Below are positions 55,653-64,000 of a DNA stretch of 64,000 nt, piece by piece. The notes under the pieces were generated by a model. The model saw only the letters and a list, made by a program, of their open reading frames with translations, searched no databases and had not been told where the DNA came from. Source of the stretch: Streptomyces sp. ISL-43 (GTDB lineage Bacteria; Actinomycetota; Actinomycetes; Streptomycetales; Streptomycetaceae); NCBI RefSeq assembly GCF_018614195.1, contig NZ_JAGGOT010000010.1:1-64000 (forward strand). The letters run 5' to 3'. A program made the position numbers and the translations under genes. The first letter of the stretch is position 1, and each line of letters opens with the position of its first letter.

Positions 55653-56795
55653 ATGACGGAGACCACGGTCGGCATCGGCGGCGCGGCGGAGAGCACCGAC
55701 ATGGTGCTGAACATCGGCCCCCAGCACCCTTCCACGCACGGCGTGCTGCGCCTGCGCCTCGTCCTTGACGGCGAGCGCATCGTCAGCGCCGAACCGGTGA
55801 TCGGCTACATGCACCGGGGCGCCGAGAAACTCTTCGAGGCCCGGGACTACCGGCAGATCGTGATGCTCGCGAACCGCCACGACTGGCTGTCCGCGTTCTC
55901 CAACGAGCTGGGCGTGGTCATGGCCGTCGAGCGGATGCTCGGCATGGAGGTCCCCGAGCGGGCCGTGTGGATGCGCACGCTGCTCGCCGAGCTGAACCGG
56001 GTCCTGAACCACCTGATGTTCCTCGGCTCGTACCCCCTGGAACTGGGCGGCATCACCCCGATCTTCCACGCGTTCCGCGAGCGCGAGGAGCTCCAGGCCG
56101 TGATGGAGGAGATCTCCGGCGGCCGCATGCACTACATGTTCAACCGCGTCGGCGGTCTCAAGGAGGACCTCCCGGCCGGCTGGCTCGGCCGCGCCCGCGC
56201 CGCCATCGCCGACGTCAACACCCGCATGGACGTCTACGACAAGCTGGTCCGCGGCAACGAGATCTTCCGCGGCCGCACGCGCGGCGTCGGCGTCCTGTCC
56301 GCCGAGGCGGTGCACGCGTACGGGGTCTCCGGCCCCATCGCCCGCGCCTCCGGCGTCGACTTCGACTTGCGCCGCGACGAGCCGTACCTCGCCTACGGCG
56401 AACTCCAGGATGTGCTGAAGGTCGTCACCCGCACCGAGGGCGACTGCCTGGCCCGCTTCGAAGTGCTGCTGGAACAGACCCACAACGCGCTGGACCTCGC
56501 GGTCGCCTGCCTGGACCGGATGGCGGACCTGGCGCCCGGCCCGATCAACCAGCGCCTGCCGAAGGTGCTGAAGGCGCCCGAGGGCGAGACGTACGCGTGG
56601 ACCGAGAACCCGCTCGGGATCAACGGCTACTACCTGGTCTCCAAGGGCGAGAAGACCCCGTACCGCCTCAAGCTCCGCTCGGCGTCGTACAACAACATCC
56701 AGGCCCTGGCGGTCCTCCTGCCCGGACAGCTGGTCGCGGACATGGTCGCGATCCTCGGCTCGCTCTTCTTCGTGGTCGGCGACATCGACAAGTAG
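55653..56795 (+). CDS. nuoD: Orphan NADH-quinone oxidoreductase subunit D (49 kDa)
   Basis: 380 residues, full length for the subunit: [57 protein letters not shown], and a C-terminal [16 protein letters not shown] with the conserved DPVFGEVDR-like end (VVGDIDK). In complex I it lines the quinone site. No other nuo genes are here, so it is a second, stand-alone copy, as seen in other Streptomyces. GACAAT lies 6 bases before ATG, suggesting a leaderless message. It may replace the main subunit under some conditions. Confidence 0.95.
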   Translation: MTETTVGIGGAAESTDMVLNIGPQHPSTHGVLRLRLVLDGERIVSAEPVIGYMHRGAEKLFEARDYRQIVMLANRHDWLSAFSNELGVVMAVERMLGMEVPERAVWMRTLLAELNRVLNHLMFLGSYPLELGGITPIFHAFREREELQAVMEEISGGRMHYMFNRVGGLKEDLPAGWLGRARAAIADVNTRMDVYDKLVRGNEIFRGRTRGVGVLSAEAVHAYGVSGPIARASGVDFDLRRDEPYLAYGELQDVLKVVTRTEGDCLARFEVLLEQTHNALDLAVACLDRMADLAPGPINQRLPKVLKAPEGETYAWTENPLGINGYYLVSKGEKTPYRLKLRSASYNNIQALAVLLPGQLVADMVAILGSLFFVVGDIDK

Positions 56796-56843
56796 CGGAA
56801 AAATCACGGCAGATGACACCAGGGCCGTGCCTAGGCTGGGCGG

Positions 56844-57701
56844 ATGACCACTGACTCGACCGGCACGTACGCCGGCTACCTGCGGCGGCTCGGCGTCTCC
56901 GATCCCGGTGCGCCCTCCACCGAGGCGCTGTTCGCTGCAGCGGGCCCATCTGGAGCGCGTCCCCTACGAGAACATCGACATCCAGCTCGGCCGGCCGCCC
57001 GGCATAGACCCGGAGCTGTCCGCCCGCCGCTTCGGCGCCGGGCGGGGCGGCTACTGCTTCCACCTCAACGGCGCCCTCGCCGCGCTGCTGGAGCACCTCG
57101 GCTACGACGTGACCCGCCACGCCGGCGGCGTGAACGCGGATCCCGAGGATCGCGGGCTGAGCGGCGGGCACCTCACCCTGACCGTCCGGGTCGACGGGGC
57201 CGAGTACTACGTCGACGCCGGGCTCGGCGACGGCCCGTACGAGCCGCTGCCGCTGCGCGTGGGGACGTACGAGCAGGGGGCGTTCCGGTACGGGATCGAG
57301 CGGCTGGCCCCCCTGGACGGGGAGGGGCCGGGGTGGACCCTGCGCACCCCGGACGGCCACATGGCGAGGATGAACTTCCGCTCCGCGCCGGCCGTGACCG
57401 CCGACTTCGAGGTCATGCACGCCTGGCTCTCCACCGCCAGGACTCCCCCTTCGTCCGCACCCCGGCCGTGTTCCGGCGCGACGGCGCCACCGTGGACACG
57501 CTGCGCGGGCGGATCCTGACCCACAAGGACGCCGTGAAGGGCACGAGCAAGCGGGAACTGGCCACGCAGGAGGAGCTCTTGGACGTCCTCACCACCGTGT
57601 TCGGGCGCGAGATCGACGACTTGACCCCGGCGGACCGGTCGGCGCTGTGGGCCCGGGTGAGCCTCGCCCACGAGACGTGGCGGGCGGGCCGGGAGGGCTA
57701 G
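56844..57701 (+). pseudogene. Arylamine N-acetyltransferase with two compensating frameshifts
   Basis: NAT-family enzyme (acetyl-CoA to arylamine transfer). Frame 1 covers MTTDSTGTYAGYLRRLGV to about 56933 and again from about 57441 (DSPFVRTPAVFRRDG) to the stop. The middle, with the catalytic Cys in GRGGYCFHLNGALAALL, His in GGHLTLTV and Asp in YVDAGLGDGPYEPL, is in another frame. A 2-base loss near 56934 (LFA-LQRAHLERVPYENIDI) and a 1-base loss near 57440 (STAR-DSPF) explain it, with net frame restored. As written the active site is not translated correctly. Real decay or sequence errors are both possible. Confidence 0.85.
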
Positions 57702-57710
57702 ACCGCCTGG

Positions 57711-58010
57711 TCAGGAGCGCCTGCGCAGGAGCTGTACGGCTATGCCGGTGAGGACGCCGCCGGTCGGGATCGCGGCTATCGCGCCGGCCGCGTGGCCGAC
57801 GGCGTCCAGGACCAGGGCGAGGGACCAGAGGACGGCGCAGGCTCCGGCGGACACGGTGACGACCATGAGCAGCGGGCCGGTGCGGTCCGGGGTCGCCGGC
57901 GGCGACGGCGCCGGCGTCCCGGCGGTCGGGAGCGCGGGAGGCTGCGACTGCGCGTGCGACTGCGACTGCGGGGCCGGCGGGGTGTGGGTCGGCGGTCGGA
58001 CACGGCGCAC
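57711..58010 (-). CDS. Small membrane protein of unknown function
   Basis: 99 residues from GTG 58010. A Pro/Gln/Ser-rich cytoplasmic-like tail (about 45 residues, with alternating QSQSHAQSQ) and two transmembrane helices (LLMVVTVSAGACAVLWSLAL; AAGAIAAIPTGGVLTGIAV), ending LLRRRS. It converges with the acetyltransferase gene, 9 bp apart. No family recognised. Confidence 0.55.
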   Translation of the reverse strand: MRRVRPPTHTPPAPQSQSHAQSQPPALPTAGTPAPSPPATPDRTGPLLMVVTVSAGACAVLWSLALVLDAVGHAAGAIAAIPTGGVLTGIAVQLLRRRS

Positions 58011-58356
58011 GGGGCTCTCCTTGCTGTCGGCGGTGCGGGACGACGCCGCGCTGTCCGCGGTGCCGGGGTGGCGGGGTGGCGCCGCCCGCCGGTTCCCCCC
58101 GGCACCGGCGGACGGCGGCTCGTGTCACGCGTACACCGCGCCGCCCGTGGACGGTTCGCCGTGGCGGCGTGCGTGGTGCGCTCGCCTCGTGACTCCGTCA
58201 GCTTGCCGAAGGGGGAAGTGACGGAATCTTGAGGAAACCTGGACGTGCGGATCACGGGCCCGGAAGTATGCCCGGACAGGGCCTGGGCCGAGACGACCTG
58301 GGACACGGGGCTCTCGCGCCCTCCCCCCAATGACGTAGCGACGGAGGGACAGACCC
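58011..58356. other. Intergenic region upstream of the AfsR-like regulator
   Basis: 346 bases separating divergent genes. It contains a clear ribosome site (GGAGGGA, 58343-58349) for the GTG at 58357 and an A-rich patch GGAATCTTGAGGAAACC near 58224. No convincing -35/-10 pair, tRNA or repeat was found. Confidence 0.5.
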
Positions 58357-61300
58357 GTGGACATCCGGTTGATGGGACCGGTACGCGCCTGGTTAGCCGG
58401 CCAGGACGTGGACCTCGGCCGGCCCCGCCAGCGGTGCGTATGGGCGGTGCTCCTCATGGAGCCCAACCGCGTGGTGCCGATCGAGACCCTCATCGACCGC
58501 GTCTGGGGTGAGCATCCGCCCGCCGCCGTACGGAACGTCCTCTACGGCTACGTCGCCAGGCTGCGGGCCGCGCTGCGGCGGTCCGACGCGGCTTCGGACG
58601 GTGTGCGGCTGGACCGTGGTCCGGGCGGCTACGTGCTCCGGGTCCCGGTCGAGCGGGTGGACCTGTACCGGTTCCGGGCCCTCGTCGGCCGGGCCCGTGC
58701 GGCGGAGGCCGGCAACGACGGGCAAGGCGACGAGCAAGGCGACGGGCAGGGCGACGGGCAGGGCGACGAGCGGGCCGCCGGGCACTGGGAGCGGGCCCTG
58801 GAGCTGTGGTGCGGTGAGCCGCTGGCCGGCCTGACGGGTGTGTGGGCGGAGGGGACGCGGGCCAGGCTGGAGAGCGAGCGCGTCGAGGCGCTGCTGCGGT
58901 ACCACGAGGTGCAGTTGCGCAGAGCGCGCCATCAGGAGGTCCTCCCGCGGCTGCGGGAGGTGGCGGCGGGCCATCCGCTCGACGAGCGGATGGCCCGCCA
59001 GCTGCTGACGGCGCTGTACCGGTGCGGGCTCTCGGCCGAAGCCCTCCAGTACTACGAGGGCCTGCGCAAACGGCTCGCCGAGGAACTGGGGGTCGACCCG
59101 GGGCCGGAGCTGCGGGCGCTCTACCGGCTCGTCCTGCGCAACGACCCCGAGGTGCCGGCCGCGCCGACCCGGGTATCGCCGGCGACGCCGGCGGCGGTGT
59201 CCCTTCCGGCGCCGGCCGAACTCCCCCACGACACCGCCGGTTTCGCGGGGCGAGCCGACCAACTCGCGCACCTGCACTCCCTGCTTCCGCCCGAACGGAC
59301 GCAAGGGCAGGGGCAGGGGCACGGGCAGGCAGAGGCGCCCGGGCAGGGCTCCGGCCGGGGCGACGGCCGGGACGACGGCCGGGACGACCGCACGGTCCGG
59401 GACCTCGAGTCGAGCCGCCCCCGCCCCGCGAACACGGTGGTCATCTCCGCGATCGGCGGCGCCGCGGGCATCGGCAAGACCGCTCTGGCCGTCCACTGGG
59501 CGCACCAGGTGCGCGATCGATTCCCCGACGGCCAGGTTTTCGTCAACCTGCACGGGTTCGATCAGGACCGGGAGCCGCTCCGGCCCGGCGAGGCCCTGGA
59601 GCTCCTGCTCCGGAGCCTGGGGCTCGCGGCCTCGGAGATCCCCTCGAACGAGGAGGCCCAGGCCCGCGTGTACCGGACCCTGCTGGCCGGCCGGCGGCTG
59701 CTCGTCGTACTGGACAACGCGGCTTCGGCGGAGCAGGTCCGGCCGCTGCTTCCGGGCAGCCCCACCTGCTGTGTCATCGTCACCAGCCGTAACCGGCTCG
59801 GTGATCTCGTCGTCCGCGACGGGGCGCACTCCCTGCCGCTGGACCTCCTCCTGCCCGCCGAGGCCCGCGCGCTGCTGCGCGAGGCCCTCGGCGCGGCCCG
59901 GCTGTCCGCCGAGCCGGTCGCGGCCGCCGAGCTGATCCGGCTGTGCGGCAGCCTCCCGCTGGCGCTGCGCGTGGCGGCTGCCCGGCTGGCGGGCGATCCG
60001 GGTCTGCGACTGTCCGATCTGGTCGGTGAGTTGTCCGAGGGCAGCCGGCTGGAGGCGCTCGAACCGGACGGCGACGGCGGCTCGCCCCTGCGGGCGGCCT
60101 TCTCCGCCTCGTACCGGGTGCTGCCCCCTGACGCGCGCCGGCTGTTCCGCCTGCTGGGCCTCTTCCCCGGGTCACGGTTCACCGCCGAGATCGCGGCGGC
60201 CCTCCTGGGTTCGCCTCCGCTCCGGGCGAGGCGCCTGCTCAGCGTCCTGAGCGCCGCCCATCTGATCGAACCCGAGGCGGCGGGCCGATACCGCTTCCAC
60301 GACCTCCTCAGCGAGTACGCGCAGGAACGCGCGCGGGTGGAGGAGACCGCGGCGGAGCGTGACGCCGCGCTGGAACGGCTCCTGGTCTGGTACGTGGACG
60401 CCGCCCGCAGCGCTTCGGGAACCTGGTTCTTCCCCGAGCCGGTCCACCCCTTCGGTTCGGGCGATCAGCACGGCCTGCCCTCTCCGGCGGGAGCCGCGCA
60501 ATGGCTGGAGGCGGAGCGGACCAACCTCCTCGCCGTCATCCGGCACGCCGGCCGGCACGGCCCCCGTCCCGCCGCCTGGCACCTGACCGCCGCACTGTTC
60601 GGCTACTTCTGGCTCCACCTGCCGCGGGCGATGTGGCAGGCCGCGGTGGAGCCGGCGCTGGAGGCCGCGGTGGCCGAGGGCGACCTGTACGGCCAGGCCG
60701 CCATGCACAGCAGCCTCGGAGTGATCCATTGGGACCGGGGGCACGCGGGGCGGGCCCTGGGGCACCATGCCCGCGTACGGGAGATCAGCCGCGAGCTCGG
60801 CTGGGCGACGGGCGAGGCGGCCGCGCTCGGCGGTACGGGACTCGTGGAAATGAGCATGGCGCGCCTCGACGACGCGCACGAGCACCTCGGTACCGGGCTG
60901 CGGATCGTCCGGGGGGCCGGGAACCTCCACCTGGAGGCCCTCGCGCTGGTGGGCCTCGGGGTGACCTGCCGGGACCTGGGCCGGCTCCACGAGGCGGCCG
61001 GCCACCTCGAACTGGCCATCACGAGGAACGGGCAGATCGGCTGGCAGGACGACAGCCTGGCGCTGCAGAATCTGGGCGGGGTGTACTGGGAACTCGGCCG
61101 GCTGGCCGAGGGCCTGGAACTCCTCGGTCCGCTGGCGGCGGCCGACGGCCGACGCGGGTACCGCAATGGCCGCGCGATGATGCTCGACGCCGTAGCGAAG
61201 ATCAACATCGAGCTCGGCCACCACCACGAGGCTCTGGAACAGGCGGAGCGCGCCCTCGCCATGGTCGAGGAGGTGGGACGGCGCTGGATCCAGGCCGGCA

Positions 61301-61794
61301 TCCTCGGCACGGTCGCCGCCGCCCACCGCAAGCTGGGACGCCTCGACGCGGCGCTGCGGGCCGAAACGCGGGCGCTGGCCCTCGCCGGCGAGGTGCGCCA
61401 CAGCCGTACGGAGGCGGACATCCTCCTGGGCCTGTCCACCACACACCGGCTCCTGGGCCGCGGCGAGGAGGCCCGCCGCAATGCCGAGCGGGCTCTGACC
61501 CTGGCGCGCACGCACTCCTTCCACGTCGTGGAGGGCCAGGCCCTGACGGCCCTGTGCGAGTGGGCGGCCTCCGAGACCTCCCACGCGGCAGCCCTCGCCT
61601 TCGGCCACGAAGCCCTGCCCATCCACCGCCGCACGGGACACCGCCTGGGCGAGGCCAAAACCCTCGCGGCACTGGCCCGCTCCCTGCACACGTCCGGCGA
61701 CCCGGCGGCCGGACCCACGGGGCGTATGGCGCTGCGGTTCTTCGGTGACGTGGGCGTCCCCCTGAGCGACTACGCGGACCTCGCCCCCTCCTGA
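58357..61794 (+). CDS. AfsR/SARP-type regulator (winged helix, BTAD, NB-ARC, TPR)
   Basis: 1145 residues from GTG 58357. OmpR-like DNA-binding domain (about 1-95: RQRCVWAVLLMEPNRVVPIETLIDRVWG in part), BTAD helices (about 100-265: MARQLLTALYRCGLSAEALQYY, ELGVDPGPELRALY), an NB-ARC ATPase with P-loop GGAAGIGKTALAV near 366-378 and LVVLDNAASAEQV, then tetratricopeptide repeats (about 770-1110). Two Gly/Gln/Asp-rich repeats (near 125 and 312) interrupt the domains. Codon 13 is TTA (58393-58395), so it should need bldA. Large SARPs activate antibiotic clusters; the target here is not evident. Confidence 0.93.
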   Translation: MDIRLMGPVRAWLAGQDVDLGRPRQRCVWAVLLMEPNRVVPIETLIDRVWGEHPPAAVRNVLYGYVARLRAALRRSDAASDGVRLDRGPGGYVLRVPVERVDLYRFRALVGRARAAEAGNDGQGDEQGDGQGDGQGDERAAGHWERALELWCGEPLAGLTGVWAEGTRARLESERVEALLRYHEVQLRRARHQEVLPRLREVAAGHPLDERMARQLLTALYRCGLSAEALQYYEGLRKRLAEELGVDPGPELRALYRLVLRNDPEVPAAPTRVSPATPAAVSLPAPAELPHDTAGFAGRADQLAHLHSLLPPERTQGQGQGHGQAEAPGQGSGRGDGRDDGRDDRTVRDLESSRPRPANTVVISAIGGAAGIGKTALAVHWAHQVRDRFPDGQVFVNLHGFDQDREPLRPGEALELLLRSLGLAASEIPSNEEAQARVYRTLLAGRRLLVVLDNAASAEQVRPLLPGSPTCCVIVTSRNRLGDLVVRDGAHSLPLDLLLPAEARALLREALGAARLSAEPVAAAELIRLCGSLPLALRVAAARLAGDPGLRLSDLVGELSEGSRLEALEPDGDGGSPLRAAFSASYRVLPPDARRLFRLLGLFPGSRFTAEIAAALLGSPPLRARRLLSVLSAAHLIEPEAAGRYRFHDLLSEYAQERARVEETAAERDAALERLLVWYVDAARSASGTWFFPEPVHPFGSGDQHGLPSPAGAAQWLEAERTNLLAVIRHAGRHGPRPAAWHLTAALFGYFWLHLPRAMWQAAVEPALEAAVAEGDLYGQAAMHSSLGVIHWDRGHAGRALGHHARVREISRELGWATGEAAALGGTGLVEMSMARLDDAHEHLGTGLRIVRGAGNLHLEALALVGLGVTCRDLGRLHEAAGHLELAITRNGQIGWQDDSLALQNLGGVYWELGRLAEGLELLGPLAAADGRRGYRNGRAMMLDAVAKINIELGHHHEALEQAERALAMVEEVGRRWIQAGILGTVAAAHRKLGRLDAALRAETRALALAGEVRHSRTEADILLGLSTTHRLLGRGEEARRNAERALTLARTHSFHVVEGQALTALCEWAASETSHAAALAFGHEALPIHRRTGHRLGEAKTLAALARSLHTSGDPAAGPTGRMALRFFGDVGVPLSDYADLAPS

Positions 61795-61925
61795 CCACCG
61801 CCGACCGGGCCGCCCCGGCCGCGCACGGCGAACGCGGGGCGGGCCGGATCGGATCAGACCGAGCCGGACCGAGCCGGGCCGGGCCGAGCCAGGGCGATGT
61901 GCTTGGAACAGGGCAGACTTGGGGC

Positions 61926-62141
61926 ATGTCCCACTCACCCCGCCGGGCCTGCCCCTCCTGCGGCCGCGACTGCGCCGTCACCGCCGGCCGGATCGCCCGC
62001 CACGACCCGCCCGCGAGCCGGGGCCGCGGCGATCTCGTCTCCTGCCCCGGCTCCCGTGCCCGGGTGGTCCTCGGCGCCCGCGCCCCGACACTGGACGGCT
62101 TCACCCTGGCCCCTCACCCGGGCCAGCTCCCCCTGTTCTAG
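61926..62141 (+). CDS. Small Cys-rich (zinc-ribbon-like) protein
   Basis: 71 residues from ATG 61926: MSHSPRRACPSCGRDCAVTAGRI at the start (CPSC plus a further Cys four residues on), RHDPPASRGRGDLVSCPGS, then a conserved-looking end GQLPLF. The spaced Cys/His residues suggest one zinc site. CAGACT lies 6 bases before the ATG with no ribosome site, the leaderless pattern. Likely a genuine small gene of streptomycetes, function unknown. Confidence 0.65.
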   Translation: MSHSPRRACPSCGRDCAVTAGRIARHDPPASRGRGDLVSCPGSRARVVLGARAPTLDGFTLAPHPGQLPLF

Positions 62142-62271
62142 GGGGCGGAACACCGACCGGCCCGGTCGGGACATCAGGGTGCCGCACGCCGGCGGGGCGG
62201 GGGGACAGCACCCGTAACGGGGTTGGGGCCGCCGGATGTTGGGGCCGCGGGCGGCGTCGTAGCTTCGGATC

Positions 62272-63525
62272 ATGACGCCCCAGCAGAAGCAGAGCAGCAG
62301 CACCCGTCAGTGGCTCCGGCGCTCCGCCGCGGCCGTGGCCCTCGCCGCCGTCCTCGGCGGCGTCGCCGCCCCCGCCGCCCTGGCCGCCCCCTCGAAGGCC
62401 GGCGCCACGCAGAGCGGCGCCACCCGCGGAAACCTCCTCTCCGCCACTCCCCTGGACCGCCTCGGCCGCGCCGACGTCGCCGCCCAGCTCTCCGCCGTCG
62501 GCATCGACGCCTCCACCGTCCGCTACGGCATCGCCGCCTACCGCCTCACCTACGCCACCGTCGACCCCCAGGGCCGTCCCACGACGGCCACCGGCCTGCT
62601 GGTCCTCCCCCAGGACGGCCCGCGCCGCCTCGACCTGGTCTCCGACACCCACGGCACGGTCGCCCCCCGCGACGACGCCCCGTCCGGGGGCGCCGGATAC
62701 AACCGGCTCACCCCGTACCTGCACGCTTCCGCCGGCCGCGCCGTCGCCGCCCCGGACTACCTGGGCCTGGGCGGCGGGCCCGGCCGCCACCCGTACATGG
62801 ACACCCGGTCCTCGGTCACCGCCTCCGTCGACATGCTGAAGGCCTCCCGCACCGCGGCCGCCCGGCTGGGCCGCTCCGTGACCCGGGACGTGTACGCCAC
62901 CGGCTTCTCGCAGGGCGGCCAGGTGGCGATGGCGCTGGGCCGCGAACTCTCCCGCGGCCGGGACGGCTTCCGGCTGCGCGCACTGGCCCCGATCGCCGGC
63001 CCGTACGACCTGTCCGGATCCGAGCTGCCCGGCATATCCGACGGCCGGGTCGAACCCCGTACCGCGGTGTTCTACCTCTCCTACTTCCTCACCGCGCAGA
63101 ACCGGCTGCACCCGCTCTACGAGGACCCGTCCGAGGTGTTCCGCGCGCCCTATGCACAGGCTGTGGAAGGCCTGTTCGACGGGAACCACCGGGAGCAGGA
63201 CATCGTGGCCGCGCTGCCCGCGTCGCCGCAGGAGCTGCTCACCGCGGAGTGGGCCGAGAACATCCGCGCCCCGCACGGGGCCCTGCGTACGGCCCTGGAG
63301 GTCAACGACGGCGCCTGCGACTGGAAGCCCGCCGCCCCCGTCCGCCTCTACGCGGGCTCGGCCGACACCGACGTGCCCATCGCCAACTCCCGTGCCTGCG
63401 CGGCGGACCTGGCCCGCCACGGGGTCCGGGCGAAGGTCGTCGACCAGGGCCCGGACACCGACCACTTCGCCTCGGCGATCCGCTCGGCACCCCAGGCCGT
63501 CCGCTGGTTCGACTCGCTCCGCTAG
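62272..63525 (+). CDS. Secreted alpha/beta hydrolase (lipase-like)
   Basis: 417 residues from ATG 62272. A signal peptide of about 39 residues (RRSAAAVALAAVLGGVAAPAALA, shown as its core) is followed by an alpha/beta hydrolase fold: oxyanion region SDTHGTVAP, nucleophile Ser in TGFSQGGQVAMAL, a likely Asp in YAGSADTDVPIANS and the His in DTDHFASAI. It resembles secretory lipases that act on lipids or esters outside the cell. TAGCTT lies 6 bases before the start. Its stop codon TAG interlocks with the stop of the gene on the other strand. Confidence 0.88.
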   Translation: MTPQQKQSSSTRQWLRRSAAAVALAAVLGGVAAPAALAAPSKAGATQSGATRGNLLSATPLDRLGRADVAAQLSAVGIDASTVRYGIAAYRLTYATVDPQGRPTTATGLLVLPQDGPRRLDLVSDTHGTVAPRDDAPSGGAGYNRLTPYLHASAGRAVAAPDYLGLGGGPGRHPYMDTRSSVTASVDMLKASRTAAARLGRSVTRDVYATGFSQGGQVAMALGRELSRGRDGFRLRALAPIAGPYDLSGSELPGISDGRVEPRTAVFYLSYFLTAQNRLHPLYEDPSEVFRAPYAQAVEGLFDGNHREQDIVAALPASPQELLTAEWAENIRAPHGALRTALEVNDGACDWKPAAPVRLYAGSADTDVPIANSRACAADLARHGVRAKVVDQGPDTDHFASAIRSAPQAVRWFDSLR

Positions 63526-64000
63526 GCCCTGGCCTGGGCCATCCGCGACACCTGGGCCGTGCCCTCCAGCAGCCCGATCAGCCGCGAGCTGCTGTCGGCC
63601 CCGAAGCCCGCCCCGACACCGCGCCGGTAGAGCTCGGCGTGCGCGGCCAGGATCCCGGTGTCCACACCGGAGTCGGCGGCTGTGTGCAGGACGTGCTCGA
63701 CGCTCGCCGCGCACATCGCGAGGCGCTCGTACGTGCCTTCGTGCGCGCCCGCGTCGACGAGCGGGGCGGAGCCCTCGTAGAACCCGCGCATCGTGTCGGC
63801 CGTGTACGCGGCGTACGGCAGGACGTCGGCCGCCGTCAGGCCGTTGGCGCGGGCGACCGCGAGGGCCTGGTACCAGCCGGTGTACGCGGTCCAGAACATG
63901 ATCATGTTGAGCTGGTAGTAGAGCTGCGCGTAACCGGGGTCGGCGCCCCGGTAGTCGGTGGCGGCGAGCACGTCGAGCGCGGCGCGGTGGCCGTCGTACA
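63522..64000 (-). CDS. C-terminal part of an NADPH-dependent imine reductase-type oxidoreductase
   Basis: The frame runs off the right edge, so only about the last 159 residues are seen: YQLNMIMFWTAYTGWYQALAVA, FYEGSAPLVDAGAHEGTYERLA, SVEHVLHTAADSGVDTGILA and RLIGLLEGTAQVSRMAQA. This all-helical dimerisation domain matches imine reductases and beta-hydroxyacid dehydrogenase relatives; the N-terminal Rossmann fold should lie beyond 64000. Its TAG overlaps the TAG of the lipase-like gene through the palindrome CTAG. Confidence 0.8.
   Translation of the reverse strand, partial: YDGHRAALDVLAATDYRGADPGYAQLYYQLNMIMFWTAYTGWYQALAVARANGLTAADVLPYAAYTADTMRGFYEGSAPLVDAGAHEGTYERLAMCAASVEHVLHTAADSGVDTGILAAHAELYRRGVGAGFGADSSSRLIGLLEGTAQVSRMAQARA

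Noticed and set aside
59300..59400. Gly/Gln/Asp repeats in the SARP gene as a frameshift or insertion
   Set aside because: The frame is continuous and the units are multiples of three; it is a flexible linker.

Overview
The window is Streptomyces chromosome. GC content is very high, codon third positions are strongly G/C biased, and the gene order is the familiar Streptomyces core: trpS-proC, ilvD, radA-disA, mutY-sigE-cseABC, clpC, lsr2, then coaX-nadC-nadB-panC. All functional calls come from reading the translated sequence and from family knowledge; no database search was run.

Layout. Positions 1-475 hold the leader and promoters of an rRNA operon that runs leftward off the window, back to back with an attenuated tryptophanyl-tRNA synthetase gene (leader peptide with tandem Trp codons, terminator hairpin). 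That trpS is frameshifted. 1.7-12 kb: proC, an ABC-2 exporter with a palindromic operator on its start codon, a Ser/Thr kinase with an extracytoplasmic propeller, ilvD, a TetR/sugar-isomerase/Ppx operon. 12-19 kb: small hypothetical genes, a membrane protein joining sigma-like, zinc-finger and BACON-like parts, then radA and disA (DNA repair and c-di-AMP synthesis). 20-25 kb: a PAP2 phosphatase, mutY, and the cell-envelope stress operon sigE-cseA-cseB-cseC. 25-30.6 kb: an anchored LamG protein, a secreted M23 peptidase with a long structured leader, and a bacterial NLR-like NACHT ATPase with an early TTA codon. 30.7-38 kb: clpC behind a SigR-type promoter, an SCO3374-family gene, lsr2, an ArgA-like acetyltransferase, BlaI, a DUF397 gene and a GntR regulator. 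38-43.6 kb: a tightly coupled cofactor operon (DUF2520-panC-nadB-nadC-coaX) for CoA and NAD.

44.9-46.8 kb is an intact IS630-family element with perfect 35-bp inverted ends, TA target duplication, a transposase and two passenger genes; it sits exactly on the stop codon of a threonine aldolase-like gene. 47-58 kb: a DUF5937 regulator, a secreted M28 aminopeptidase, a MidA-type methyltransferase, a NarL-type two-component pair, an RTX-like small protein, a YdbT/YdbS PH-domain pair, an orphan nuoD and an arylamine N-acetyltransferase with two compensating frameshifts. 58-64 kb: a large AfsR/SARP regulator with an early TTA codon, a small Cys-rich protein, a secreted lipase-like hydrolase and the C-terminus of an imine reductase.

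Most of the window is vertically conserved core. The accessory features most worth attention are the NACHT gene, the passenger-bearing IS630 element, the trpS attenuator with its broken gene, and the MidA/NuoD pairing. No tRNA, CRISPR array or prophage was seen.
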